DNA of 36,231 bases from Cytophaga aurantiaca DSM 3654 (GCF_000379725.1 NZ_KB903642.1:1-36231), one strand, 5' to 3'. Positions 1-8,059 are shown, numbered from the stretch's first letter. The notes: a model not told the origin generated them from the letters alone. Made by a program: numbers and translations.

Positions 1-9
1 ACCTTACTA

Positions 10-117
10 CTGAGCCGCGAACTCAAATTTCTATTTGATGCCTGTTCAAATAAGCCGGCAAAGGACTAAATCCACGGATAGGTCTAACCTAGTTGCGCCA
101 TAGTTCACCTTTGCCGG
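10..117. other. Stem-loop-rich non-coding segment, possibly the 3' part of an RNA or element
   Basis: Three consecutive hairpins are visible: CTGAG/CTCAA (10-14 with 22-26, 7-nt loop), CTATTTG paired with CAAATAAG apart from one bulge (31-37 with 47-54), and a perfect 10-bp stem CCGGCAAAGG/CCTTTGCCGG (55-64 with 108-117). The last is followed by a T-rich run (121-140), as expected at the 3' end of a plus-strand RNA. The segment begins at the window edge, so its 5' part is missing. It does not match the conserved cores I know for tmRNA, RNase P RNA, SRP RNA or common riboswitches. It could equally be the end of a dispersed DNA element. The rest of 118-402 holds only the inverted repeat at 269-326 and the mltG leader. 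Confidence 0.35.
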
Positions 118-268
118 TGGTTATTTTAATTAATTTATTTAGAATTCTTTAGAATAAAAATATACCCAAACAGAATCGTATCACTGCAGAAGGACGGTTG
201 ATACCGTCTTTCGCTTTGATAAATATGAATTCTTATTTCTTGGAATTTTACTACGGCGTAAATCTAAA

Positions 269-326
269 GGTTGTGTCTTTTCGACCAACCACGAGCAAGC
301 AAGTGGTTGGTCGAAAAGACACAACC
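269..326. repeat. Perfect 24-bp inverted repeat with 10-nt loop
   Basis: Bases 269-292 and 303-326 are exact reverse complements (24 of 24), separated by the loop GAGCAAGCAA. The arm reads GGTTGTGTC...CCAACCAC. A diverged single copy of the same sequence (CCGTGGTTGTACC...CCAACCAC) lies at 15626-15653, so this is a dispersed repeat family rather than a simple terminator; no T-run follows either arm. It sits about 75 bp upstream of mltG. No transposase or ORF accompanies it. A short ORF that reads through it (198-383) is not credible. Confidence 0.8.
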
Positions 327-402
327 ACGGCGTTGAAGGGCATTAAGCTTTCTGCGTTAGGCTTTCATAACATTGAAACCTGAAATTCGTTTAATCTCAT
401 AA

Positions 403-1494
403 ATGGCAAAAAAAAGAGTCATACCCAAACCGAAAGCCCTCAAGAAACCTGCTGCTAAAAAAAGCAAAGGGTTTTCTGTAGCGCCTTCAACATGGGCATA
501 TGCAGGTGGTTTTTTGGTATTATTTTTTATCTGGTATGTTACCTTTTCTTCCAATACAGCTTTTCGATCTTCAGCCTATTACATCTACATTAGCAGAGGT
601 ACAGAAGTAGAAGAACTTGCGGATTCCCTTTCTGAAAACAAAGTAATTAAATCTGCAACTACGTTTAAATGGATGGCTTCTATGATGAACATAGAAACCT
701 TCCGACCGGGTATGTACCGCATTGAAAAGGGCTGGGGAAATTATCAGGTCCTTTCTTTTGTAGACGATGCAGAGATACGGATGTCTCAATTGATTGATCT
801 GGCCGAATACCGTTCGCGCAAACGAACCATCAAAGAGTTGTGTCAGTTGAGTAATGTAAATGAAAAAGAATTTGTAGAGTTGCTGGAAGATGCCGATGAA
901 GTGGATGATCTGGGAGGATTTACAACAGAATCGGTTTATTGTATTTTCAGACCCGGAAGATATCGTGTATATAAAAACATGCAGCCCAAAGAGCTACTGG
1001 AATATATGGCATGTAAATACGTACAGCTATGGAATGAAGAGCGTAGAAGTGCAAGCAAGAGATTGGATCTCTCAGAAGATGAAGTTGTGATACTGGGTTC
1101 CATTGTGTATTCTGAAACCAAGCAGCGCAGCGAAATGTCGACCATTGCAGGTGTGTATATAAACAGACTGCACGACAATATGAAACTGCAGTCGGATCCT
1201 ACAGTATTATTTGCGCATACAAGCATGGATTCGCGTCGTGTTTCGAATGAACATCTGAAAATAGATTCTGATTACAATACCTATCAACGGAAAGGACTAC
1301 CTCCCGGACCCATTTGCATTGTACCAACGTTTGTGATTGATGAAGTGTTGAAATACGATTCACATGCCTATTATTATTTCTGCGCAAAAGGAGATAATTC
1401 AGGATGTCACAATTTTTCAACTACCTACGATCAGCACATGGTCAATGCCAAGAAGTACAGGAATGGGTTGGATAAGAAGAAAATCTATAAATAG
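403..1494 (+). CDS. mltG: Endolytic murein transglycosylase MltG (YceG-like)
   Basis: Membrane-anchored lytic transglycosylase that cleaves nascent peptidoglycan glycan strands in the periplasm and so limits chain length. The 363-aa protein starts with a Lys-rich cytoplasmic tail (1-29), then one membrane helix at about 31-48 (WAYAGGFLVLFFIWYV), a LysM-like region at about 55-115, and the YceG catalytic domain at about 120-355. Family hallmarks are SIVYSETK with the expected catalytic Glu at 238, IAGVYINRL, LQSDPTV, and the GLPPGPI stretch followed by a YYFCAKGD...H.FS.TY tail. The motif that usually reads LEGYLFPDTY is divergent here (FRPGRYRVY). The ATG at 403 gives the basic N-terminus. 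It stands alone between repeat-bearing intergenic regions, with the next gene 170 bp downstream. Confidence 0.93.
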   Translation: MAKKRVIPKPKALKKPAAKKSKGFSVAPSTWAYAGGFLVLFFIWYVTFSSNTAFRSSAYYIYISRGTEVEELADSLSENKVIKSATTFKWMASMMNIETFRPGMYRIEKGWGNYQVLSFVDDAEIRMSQLIDLAEYRSRKRTIKELCQLSNVNEKEFVELLEDADEVDDLGGFTTESVYCIFRPGRYRVYKNMQPKELLEYMACKYVQLWNEERRSASKRLDLSEDEVVILGSIVYSETKQRSEMSTIAGVYINRLHDNMKLQSDPTVLFAHTSMDSRRVSNEHLKIDSDYNTYQRKGLPPGPICIVPTFVIDEVLKYDSHAYYYFCAKGDNSGCHNFSTTYDQHMVNAKKYRNGLDKKKIYK

Positions 1495-1496
1495 AT

Positions 1497-1623
1497 AGTG
1501 GTCAGTGAAAACAAGTGGTCTGACCACTTCAATAGTATATTGCGTTACTAATATGAATAAGAATGGGGTTAACTAGAAGAGTGGTCTGACCACTGAGCAA
1601 GAAACCACTGTTTACTGACCACT
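1497..1623. repeat. Nested GTGGTC palindromes between mltG and the deacetylase gene
   Basis: Two near-perfect palindromes built on AGTGGTC-T-GACCACT lie at 1513-1529 and 1580-1594. They are enclosed by an outer inverted pair, AGTGGTCAGT (1497-1506) and ACTGACCACT (1614-1623). The same core recurs at 9379-9414, so this is a dispersed intergenic repeat family. The block fills the whole gap between the two genes. It may act as a bidirectional transcription barrier, but no poly-T tract supports a canonical terminator. Confidence 0.75.
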
Positions 1624-1663
1624 TGCTAAGTAAAGCACTGTTCTCAAAATACCATACTGCTAC

Positions 1664-2566
1664 ATGTTAAACATTGCTTTCCACCCCGCCTACAATCATC
1701 CCGTACCTGAAGGGCATCGTTTTCCGATGTTGAAGTACGACCTGATTGCGGAGCAGTTGTTGTATGAAGGAACCATTACAGAATCCAATTTATTTACGCC
1801 CTTAAAAATTTTACAGACAGATTTATTGCGCTCGCATGATGCATCATACGTGCATGCGTTAAATACCTTGAGTTTGTCTTCTTCTGCAATTCGAAAAACA
1901 GGTTTTGAATTAACACACGAACTTGTAACACGCGAAGAAATTATCATGCAGGGTACGATTGATGCTGCAGTATATGCAATGAATAATGGTATCGGAATGA
2001 ACATTGCTGGGGGTACACATCATGCCTACAAAGCGCATGGAGAAGGCTTTTGTTTGTACAACGATATTATATTGGCTGCAGATTATTTACTGGCACATAA
2101 ATTAGCGAAACAGGTATTGGTGGTAGACCTCGATGTACACCAGGGGAATGGTACTGCTAAAATGGCTGAGGGAAACGCTGCAATTTTTACATTCAGTATG
2201 CATGGCGCAAGCAATTATCCTGCACACAAAGAACAGTCGGATCTGGATGTTGCATTGCCGGATAAAACTGCGGATGAAGCATATTTGAAAATCTTAAAAG
2301 AAACATTGCCAAGATTGATTGATCAGGTTCAGCCGGATCACATCTTTTTTCAATCCGGCGTAGATGTGCTGGCTACGGATAAGTTAGGTAAATTGTCGCT
2401 AACGCGAGAAGGTTGTAAAGAGCGGGATCGCTATGTGCTAAATCAATGTAAACAGAATAAAATCCCCGTAACCATCTCGTTGGGTGGAGGATATTCAGAA
2501 AGCATCATTGATATTGTTGAAGCGCATTGCAATACCTTTCGTTTGGCTCAGGAACTTTATTATTAA
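1664..2566 (+). CDS. Histone deacetylase family (AcuC/HDAC-like) zinc amidohydrolase
   Basis: A 300-aa arginase-fold deacetylase of the bacterial HDAC-like group, which removes acetyl groups from lysines or acetylated polyamines and small molecules; the substrate cannot be told from sequence. Active-site signatures are complete: the His pair in GGTHHAY (H119, H120), zinc ligands D157 and H159 in DLDVHQGNG, D234 in SGVDVLATD, and the catalytic Tyr in GGGY (Y277). Length fits the short bacterial members. The ATG at 1664 starts MLNIAFHP, where the family typically opens with a strand-loop bearing HP. It is monocistronic by spacing (170 bp upstream, 87 bp downstream). No acetyl-CoA synthetase gene sits beside it, so the acetoin-utilisation name acuC is not justified. 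Confidence 0.9.
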   Translation: MLNIAFHPAYNHPVPEGHRFPMLKYDLIAEQLLYEGTITESNLFTPLKILQTDLLRSHDASYVHALNTLSLSSSAIRKTGFELTHELVTREEIIMQGTIDAAVYAMNNGIGMNIAGGTHHAYKAHGEGFCLYNDIILAADYLLAHKLAKQVLVVDLDVHQGNGTAKMAEGNAAIFTFSMHGASNYPAHKEQSDLDVALPDKTADEAYLKILKETLPRLIDQVQPDHIFFQSGVDVLATDKLGKLSLTREGCKERDRYVLNQCKQNKIPVTISLGGGYSESIIDIVEAHCNTFRLAQELYY

Positions 2567-2653
2567 TTTTTCGGTCATAAATACACTTCCAATCCATTCG
2601 GGCGTTAGCTTTTACACAGAACTTCTTATATTTACTTGATTGTATATATACTC

Positions 2654-3289
2654 ATGAAACATCTTGTTTTAGTTATTTTATTCAGTATTTCCTGTAGCGT
2701 TTTTGCGCACAATCATCAGGTTCAATATGACTCCTTGGTAGAAGTATATTACACTTCAGCTAAAAAGTTTATGGAAACCAAACAGTATGATTCTGCACAT
2801 GCTCGATTCAAAGAACTTTTTAAGCTTAAAAGCATTATCCCTGATGAGGCAGCATATTATTACGGTTTGAATCAATTCTATCGCGCTAAATACAAGCCGG
2901 CACAACAGGGCTTTGAAAAATACATTCGTTTGCGTGGCGATAAGGGCGCTCTGTTTGATAGTTCAGTTTATTACATTGCCAGATCGCAATGTTATGAAAA
3001 GGGATATGTAGAAGAGAAGCAGGAATGTACTCTGTGCCATGGTACCAGTCATTCAAAAATTAAATGTTTAAAATGTAAAGGAGTTGGCAAGGAATATTGC
3101 TCTATATGTTCCGGTTCGGGAGTTATTATTTCCAGAGGAAACATGGGGGATAGTTATCAAAAATGTTACAAATGCGAAGGTACAGGTATCACACTTTGCA
3201 GCGTATGTAATGGCACTACTTTTCAGGATGGAGATTGTCCGCAGTGTAAGGGAAAAGGATTTGTATTGGTACGTAAAGAATGTAAATAA
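2654..3289 (+). CDS. Exported protein with six CXXCXGXG (DnaJ-type) zinc-finger motifs
   Basis: I start it at ATG 2654 (211 aa), which gives a clear signal peptide (MKHLVLVILF...CSVFA); an in-frame TTG at 2636 would add six residues. Residues about 25-110 look like TPR-type helical pairs (YYTSAKKFMETKQYDSAHARF, AAYYYGLNQFYRAKYKPAQQGF). The C-terminal half (about 125-200) carries six Cys motifs of the DnaJ zinc-finger kind: CTLCHGTS, CLKCKGVG, CSICSGSG, CYKCEGTG, CSVCNGTT and CPQCKGKG. DnaJ itself has four and is cytoplasmic with a J-domain; no J-domain is present here. The role may be thiol/zinc-dependent chaperoning or scaffolding in the periplasm (inference). It heads a tight four-gene run, with the MFS gene beginning 5 bp after its stop. 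Confidence 0.8.
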   Translation: MKHLVLVILFSISCSVFAHNHQVQYDSLVEVYYTSAKKFMETKQYDSAHARFKELFKLKSIIPDEAAYYYGLNQFYRAKYKPAQQGFEKYIRLRGDKGALFDSSVYYIARSQCYEKGYVEEKQECTLCHGTSHSKIKCLKCKGVGKEYCSICSGSGVIISRGNMGDSYQKCYKCEGTGITLCSVCNGTTFQDGDCPQCKGKGFVLVRKECK

Positions 3290-3294
3290 AAATA

Positions 3295-4506
3295 ATGCAA
3301 GATTCAAATAAATCAATGATCAGCGAAGGCGTCCTAATCGCTATGCTCGCTGCAATCAATTTTACACACATCATGGATTTTGTGATCATGGCTCCGCTGA
3401 GTGCAACACTCAAGAGAGACATGGACATTACAACAAATCAGTTCGGCTATCTGGTATCCATCTATACGTTTGCTGCCGCGTTGGGAGCGATCATCGCTTT
3501 TTTCAAAATTGACAAATACGATAGAAGAACAACCATCCTCTTTGTTTATACAGGTTTTATAATTGCAAACATCTTGTGTGCGTTGGCACCGCAATATAAA
3601 TTCTTTATGCTGGCGCGTTTATTTGCCGGCTTGTTCGGAGGTGTGTTAAACGTATTGATCATGTCGGTTATCGGAGATGTGATTCCTTTTGAACGAAGAG
3701 GTAAAGCAGTAGGGATGGTAATGGCCGCCTTTTCAGCCGCATCCGTGATTGGGATTCCAAGCGGGTTGATTTTGGCAGATATATTTAACGATTACCACGC
3801 ACCATTCTGGCTGCTTTCAATATTAAGTATACTGGTTGGAGGAACGCTGTTGGTTAAATTTCCATCCATTAAAAATCATATGGAGTTTGAAGGTTCAAGA
3901 ACTCCTCCAATGGAAATACTGAAAGAATTCGCGCAGGATACAAACATACGAAGAGCATTGCTGTTTATCTTTTTACTGATGATTGCAGGGTTTTCCGTTG
4001 TTCCTTTTATAAGTGATTATCTGGTGAACAATGTAGGTCTGGATTTGGATGAATTGAAATACGTGTATCTATGCGGCGGATTAGCGACTGTTGTAAGCAG
4101 TATATTTGTCGGTCGTTTGTCAGATAAACTAGGCAAAATAAAAACATTCATCATTGCTGCATTGGTATCAATTATTCCAATAGCAGCTGTAACGGTATTG
4201 CCTGTTATGCCTTTGGGATATGTGTTGACGTTTAACGTAGTGTTCTTTATGTGTTTTGGTGCGCGGTTTGTTCCGGCTATGACCATCATGACTGCCTGTG
4301 TTCAGCCAAAACGCCGCGGAAGCTTCTTAAGCATCAGCTCTGCGATACAGCAATTGGGTTCCGGTATTGCAGTATTGATCGCTTCAAATATTATTATAAA
4401 TGGGGCAAAAGGTGAATTGTATAATTTTGGCTGGGTAGGTATTGTAGCCTCTGTGGCAACGCTACTTTGTATTTATGTTTCATTACAAATAAAAGAAGTT
4501 TCTTAA
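3295..4506 (+). CDS. MFS transporter, DHA1-like drug/solute:H+ antiporter family
   Basis: A 403-aa polytopic inner-membrane protein with about 12 hydrophobic helices and major-facilitator signatures: a loop 2-3 motif (KIDKYDRRTTIL, a divergent form of GxLaDrxGrr) and a second-half equivalent (GRLSDKLGKIKTF). The N-terminal helix contains FTHIMDFVIMAPL, typical of DHA1 members in Bacteroidota. The long hydrophilic stretch after helix 6 (about residues 195-215) is the central loop. Substrate cannot be assigned. The start is only 5 bp after the preceding stop and its end is 3 bp before menA, so it is almost certainly co-transcribed with both. Confidence 0.88.
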   Translation: MQDSNKSMISEGVLIAMLAAINFTHIMDFVIMAPLSATLKRDMDITTNQFGYLVSIYTFAAALGAIIAFFKIDKYDRRTTILFVYTGFIIANILCALAPQYKFFMLARLFAGLFGGVLNVLIMSVIGDVIPFERRGKAVGMVMAAFSAASVIGIPSGLILADIFNDYHAPFWLLSILSILVGGTLLVKFPSIKNHMEFEGSRTPPMEILKEFAQDTNIRRALLFIFLLMIAGFSVVPFISDYLVNNVGLDLDELKYVYLCGGLATVVSSIFVGRLSDKLGKIKTFIIAALVSIIPIAAVTVLPVMPLGYVLTFNVVFFMCFGARFVPAMTIMTACVQPKRRGSFLSISSAIQQLGSGIAVLIASNIIINGAKGELYNFGWVGIVASVATLLCIYVSLQIKEVS

Positions 4507-4509
4507 AAC

Positions 4510-5415
4510 ATGGCAGCTGTTTCGCATTGGATAAAAGCATTCCGCTTACGAACATTACCTCTTGCACTGTCCAGCATAGGTATGGCAGGCTTTCTGGCGT
4601 ATGACCAACATAGATTTAATGCCTTCGTATTTGTTGGCTGTGTATTAACAACGTTGTTTTTACAGATCCTGTCAAATCTTGCAAACGATTACGGAGACTT
4701 TGTGAATGGCGCGGATAGCGCACATCGTGTTGGTCCGCAGCGTGCCGTGCAAAGCGGTATTATTTCAATTGCTGAAATGCGCAGTGCCATCATTGCCTTT
4801 TCAATATTGAGTTTGATTGCAGGAATCACGTTGTTGTATCAGGTAAGAGGTTTGTTGAGTGTGGAACTGCTGATTGGTTTTTTGGTTGTAGGGCTTCTGG
4901 CTATTGTGGCTGCTGTTACATATACATCCGGTAAAAGACCTTATGGTTACGCAGGTTTGGGAGATATCTCTGTATTTATTTTCTTTGGCTTTGTTGCGGT
5001 GTGCGGCACCTATTTTTTACAATCAGGAAACATTGCTGCCGATGTGATCTTACCGGCTGTCAGCTGTGGTTTGCTGTCTACCGGAGTATTGAATGTAAAT
5101 AATCTACGCGATATTGACTCCGATAAATTGGCCGGCAAAAAGTCGATTCCGGTGCGTATTGGTCCGGTGTATGGTAGGTATTATCACGTGCTGCTTATTT
5201 CAATTGCCTGGCTCTGTGCGACTATCTATGTGATCTCGCATTATACGTCGATATTCAATTTTATGTATTTGCTAAGCTTGCCATTGTTTGTACGCCATAT
5301 GATCTTGGTTTTTAAAACCAAAGAACCTCGTTTACTGGATCCATATTTAAAACAATTGGCTTTGAGCACTTTAGTTTTTGTTATAACTTACGGTGTTGGA
5401 ATTACGTTTTTTTAA
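4510..5415 (+). CDS. menA: 1,4-dihydroxy-2-naphthoate polyprenyltransferase MenA
   Basis: Integral-membrane UbiA-superfamily prenyltransferase that attaches the polyprenyl chain to 1,4-dihydroxy-2-naphthoate, forming demethylmenaquinone. The 301-aa protein has the N-terminal WIKAFRLRTLPLA stretch typical of MenA, the first Asp-rich motif NLANDYGDFVNGAD (about residues 56-69), and the second one NNLRDIDSDKLAGKKSIPVRIG (about 197-218), with about eight or nine hydrophobic helices. It starts 3 bp after the MFS stop and ends 2 bp before the SDR gene. No other men gene is in this window, so menA is separated from the rest of the pathway. Confidence 0.92.
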   Translation: MAAVSHWIKAFRLRTLPLALSSIGMAGFLAYDQHRFNAFVFVGCVLTTLFLQILSNLANDYGDFVNGADSAHRVGPQRAVQSGIISIAEMRSAIIAFSILSLIAGITLLYQVRGLLSVELLIGFLVVGLLAIVAAVTYTSGKRPYGYAGLGDISVFIFFGFVAVCGTYFLQSGNIAADVILPAVSCGLLSTGVLNVNNLRDIDSDKLAGKKSIPVRIGPVYGRYYHVLLISIAWLCATIYVISHYTSIFNFMYLLSLPLFVRHMILVFKTKEPRLLDPYLKQLALSTLVFVITYGVGITFF

Positions 5416-5417
5416 TT

Positions 5418-6158
5418 ATGATAGAATCTAAAGTTGTTGTATTGGTTCGTACCACACACTCGATTGCTAAAGCAGCCGCAGAGAAATTTTGCGACCAGGG
5501 CTATAGAGTTGTGTTGTGGGAAGACGCAGCTACACCTGTAGACGAGAGTATTTTAGAATCCTGCAAATTGCGCAAAGGCTCCTGTGTGATCGAACGTTTT
5601 GATTTTGCTCAGACAGACAATTTTGAAAAGGCTGCAGTACATGTTATAAAAAATTACGGACGTATAGATATCCTTGTAAACAATCCAAAGTTATCTCCGG
5701 TATCCAAAGTGCCCAATCTATCTACCGAAGCATGGCACGAAACCATTGATGCCAATCTTTCTGTTTTCCTTCATTCCATCAGTGTTGTTGCCCCCTTTAT
5801 GCAGCAGCAAAAAATAGGCAGTATCATTAATTGTTGTTTGCCTTTACGTATACACGATAGCTTAACAGACAGACATTACGATGGTATACGCGAAGGTGTA
5901 AAAGGTATTACACAATTGTGGGCCAGAGAGCTGGGACAAAGTGGTATCAATGTAAATACAATTATACCGGGATACATAGAAGAAGACAATTTACCTTTGG
6001 CAGATTCCGCAGAGCTCACACAATTCAGATTAAAAATTCCGACACGTCGTTTTGCAAGAGCCATTGATATTGTAAACGCCTATTCATTTTTAGTAACCGA
6101 CGAAGCATCGTACATCACGGGCACAGAGCTTGTGATTGATGGCGGGGTGAGGATATAA
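5418..6158 (+). CDS. Divergent short-chain dehydrogenase/reductase (SDR) family protein
   Basis: A 246-aa FabG-sized Rossmann protein. Family features kept are GRIDILVNN (about 81-89), DANLS, the VNTIIPGYI segment after the active site, and the C-terminal SYITGTELVIDGG. Key residues are altered. The TGxxxGxG nucleotide loop is RTTHSIAKA; the catalytic Ser position after IIN reads Leu (141) in NCCLPL; and the YxxxK signature is Y154-DGI-R158. The Tyr remains but Lys is Arg and Ser is lost, so normal SDR catalysis is doubtful. It lies 2 bp after menA in the same operon, which hints at a structural or regulatory role linked to quinone synthesis, but this is inference. A translation frameshift is unlikely because the frame is intact to the end. 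Confidence 0.8.
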   Translation: MIESKVVVLVRTTHSIAKAAAEKFCDQGYRVVLWEDAATPVDESILESCKLRKGSCVIERFDFAQTDNFEKAAVHVIKNYGRIDILVNNPKLSPVSKVPNLSTEAWHETIDANLSVFLHSISVVAPFMQQQKIGSIINCCLPLRIHDSLTDRHYDGIREGVKGITQLWARELGQSGINVNTIIPGYIEEDNLPLADSAELTQFRLKIPTRRFARAIDIVNAYSFLVTDEASYITGTELVIDGGVRI

Positions 6159-6182
6159 GGATCTATCATCAACATTCATTAT

Positions 6183-6623
6183 ATGAAACTACTTGTACTA
6201 TTTTTTTATCTTTTTTTAAATAGCGCCAATTTACATTCTCAACAAAAGAGTGAAAATTTACATAAAAGAGTTGTTGGCTTTTATAAGATAGAAGAGAATA
6301 CCAATCTATCAAAAGAAGAAAAAATTAATTTACTCAAATCGTATATACGTCCCGGAAATGATAATGAGCGTATGGCGTTATTTTTTTATGAAAGCTGGGC
6401 TAATTCAAAAAAAACTTCTAAAAAAATAAAAACGAAAATTCTTAATATTGAAATAATAGGAGAAGGTTCTAAAGCCCTTGTAACAACAGAAGATAAGATC
6501 ACACTTACAACAGGTATACAAAATATTATTGTAAGTAAAGCAGAGTGGTTTAAAATAGACAATATTTGGTACAGAGGAACGGAGAAGTCGCAATTATATG
6601 TAAATGGCCAACGTGTTCGATAA
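6183..6623 (+). CDS. Small secreted protein of unknown function
   Basis: A 146-aa product with an N-terminal signal peptide (MKLLVLFFYLFLNSANLHSQ). The mature part is Lys-rich and has a helical first half followed by alternating beta-like strands (KTKILNIEIIGEGSKALVTT, KAEWFKIDNIWYRG), reminiscent of NTF2/SnoaL-like or cystatin-like folds, but I do not recognise a family. It starts 25 bp after the SDR stop and so could be a distal member of that operon, although base composition becomes clearly more AT-rich from here on. Possibly periplasmic. Confidence 0.7.
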   Translation: MKLLVLFFYLFLNSANLHSQQKSENLHKRVVGFYKIEENTNLSKEEKINLLKSYIRPGNDNERMALFFYESWANSKKTSKKIKTKILNIEIIGEGSKALVTTEDKITLTTGIQNIIVSKAEWFKIDNIWYRGTEKSQLYVNGQRVR

Positions 6624-6727
6624 CAGTTGAAAGAAGATTTTCTATGTTCTTGTTGACATCTGTATCTGAGTTATTAACTAAGGCGAAATTTTTGATTTGT
6701 TAAACGAAATTTTTACATACGTATATC

Positions 6728-7963
6728 ATGCAAGACAAACAAAGTTTTGATATTTCGGTTCATACAGAAGAACAGGTAGAACAAATATTTTCACAAATTG
6801 TGTCGTCATGTAATGAACTTCAAAACCATAGTGAAATTCAAAAAATAATCACTAAAAGTCTTGGAGGTGGAATAATCCTAATCTGGGAATTTCATTCGAA
6901 AAGTCATCCTCTTAAAATATATAGAGTTACTCCTATTAGTGATGCTGACTGGTTTCAAATTGATCAAAAATCTACATATAGTTATCCTCCTAAGCCTGAG
7001 ATAGGGAGAGCTAATATAAAAGATGAACCTGTATTTTATGCTTCTTTAGATATTATTACAGCAATCAGAGAAATGAAAAACAAATTAACAGCAGGTAATT
7101 CATTCTTTGTGTCAGAGTGGAAGTTTATTCCTAAAAAAACTATTTATGCGCATTGCTTGATACTGAATTCAACCACCCAAAGTAGTGAAGATCAAATTTT
7201 GTATGAATTGGCTGATAATCATGCGTCTCAACTTGAAAAATTATTTAATGGAACTTCCAAGAGTATAAGCAAAGGTATGGCCCATGCCGTCAGAAAAATG
7301 GGAGATTTATTTACTATTCCTGGAAGTTCTAAATACAATATTACTTCTGCCTACGCCCACGGTATTATCTATGAAGCAAGAAAACAAAACGCATATATGC
7401 CAATATTAATTTATCCTTCAGTGGAAAATCATCATGAAGGAATTAATTTTGCTATTCATCCTGAATTAATACAAAATGAAAGCGTTGAATTACAAAGAGT
7501 ATTTAAATTTTTTATTCCTTCCGAATGTGATTTATCACTTAAAGAGTTTGATAATCTTCAAATAACAGAGCGAGGAATATACAAAAAATCAATAATGGAA
7601 TGGCAAATTTTAAGAGCAAGCTCTAAAATTGGGGATAAGGAAAATGTTTGTGTTAAAACGGAAAATGGAGAATTTATTAGAGGTGAAAATGTATTAAAAT
7701 TTAAATTTATTAGTTCTGGAAATACCATAGATGATTTTATTCAACGAGAACTTAAAAGTGATACTCTAGCATCAATAATAGGTACACTTGCAGAAGAGCA
7801 AGAAATTGAAGACAGTATTAATTACCAAGAAAAAGAATCTGAAGAAATATTTATTATTAGATTACCTAATAAAACTATAGTTGAAACGGATTTAGGTCAG
7901 ATTACAATAGTGCATATAGAAATGCCTGTAAGTTGGTCTCAAGCATATTGTAAGAAAAGTTAA
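6728..7963 (+). CDS. RES-domain protein (NAD+-targeting ADP-ribosyltransferase-like fold)
   Basis: A 411-aa protein whose middle matches the RES domain, known from RES-Xre toxin-antitoxin systems where the toxin destroys NAD+. Visible hallmarks: KIYRV (R66), EIGRAN (R94), VFYAS (Y104), TAIRE (E115), and ILIYPSVEN (S231) followed by GINFAIHP. The Arg-10-Tyr-11-Glu spacing (R94, Y104, E115) fits my memory of characterised RES toxins. It is unusual in length, since most RES toxins are about 150-250 aa; here there is a 50-residue N-terminal extension, an insertion between E115 and S231, and a 150-residue C-terminal extension of no family I know. No Xre antitoxin gene lies upstream; a 77-aa ORF follows 96 bp downstream. 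DNA is markedly AT-rich compared with flanking operons, consistent with acquisition. Confidence 0.72.
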   Translation: MQDKQSFDISVHTEEQVEQIFSQIVSSCNELQNHSEIQKIITKSLGGGIILIWEFHSKSHPLKIYRVTPISDADWFQIDQKSTYSYPPKPEIGRANIKDEPVFYASLDIITAIREMKNKLTAGNSFFVSEWKFIPKKTIYAHCLILNSTTQSSEDQILYELADNHASQLEKLFNGTSKSISKGMAHAVRKMGDLFTIPGSSKYNITSAYAHGIIYEARKQNAYMPILIYPSVENHHEGINFAIHPELIQNESVELQRVFKFFIPSECDLSLKEFDNLQITERGIYKKSIMEWQILRASSKIGDKENVCVKTENGEFIRGENVLKFKFISSGNTIDDFIQRELKSDTLASIIGTLAEEQEIEDSINYQEKESEEIFIIRLPNKTIVETDLGQITIVHIEMPVSWSQAYCKKS

Positions 7964-8059
7964 TAAAATTTCTGCCTTTGTTTTTAACTATATCTGATTT
8001 ACTAATATCTCAAATTTAGTAATGAATTTTACAAATTAACTTTACTTTAGTAAAATATT

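Noticed and set aside
1-60. Possible tRNA on the minus strand (T-arm-like TTGAG-TTCGCGG-CTCAG)
   Set aside because: The loop lacks the conserved TTCRA pattern, no matching acceptor stem or anticodon arm can be drawn, and the segment is cut by the window edge.
269-326. Insertion sequence ends
   Set aside because: No transposase gene, target duplication or second boundary is visible; kept only as a dispersed inverted repeat.
198-383. 61-aa ORF upstream of mltG
   Set aside because: It is translated mostly from the 24-bp inverted repeat, overlaps the mltG leader, and has no protein-like composition or homology that I recognise.
1497-1623. Possible CRISPR-like array of GTGGTC units
   Set aside because: Units are palindromic, irregularly spaced and differ in length; there are no constant spacers and no cas genes.
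1664-2566. Naming the deacetylase acuC
   Set aside because: The active site fits the family, but there is no acetoin or acetyl-CoA synthetase gene nearby and paralogues with other substrates are common.
2636-3289. A true DnaJ chaperone
   Set aside because: No J-domain (HPD motif) is present and the protein has a signal peptide.
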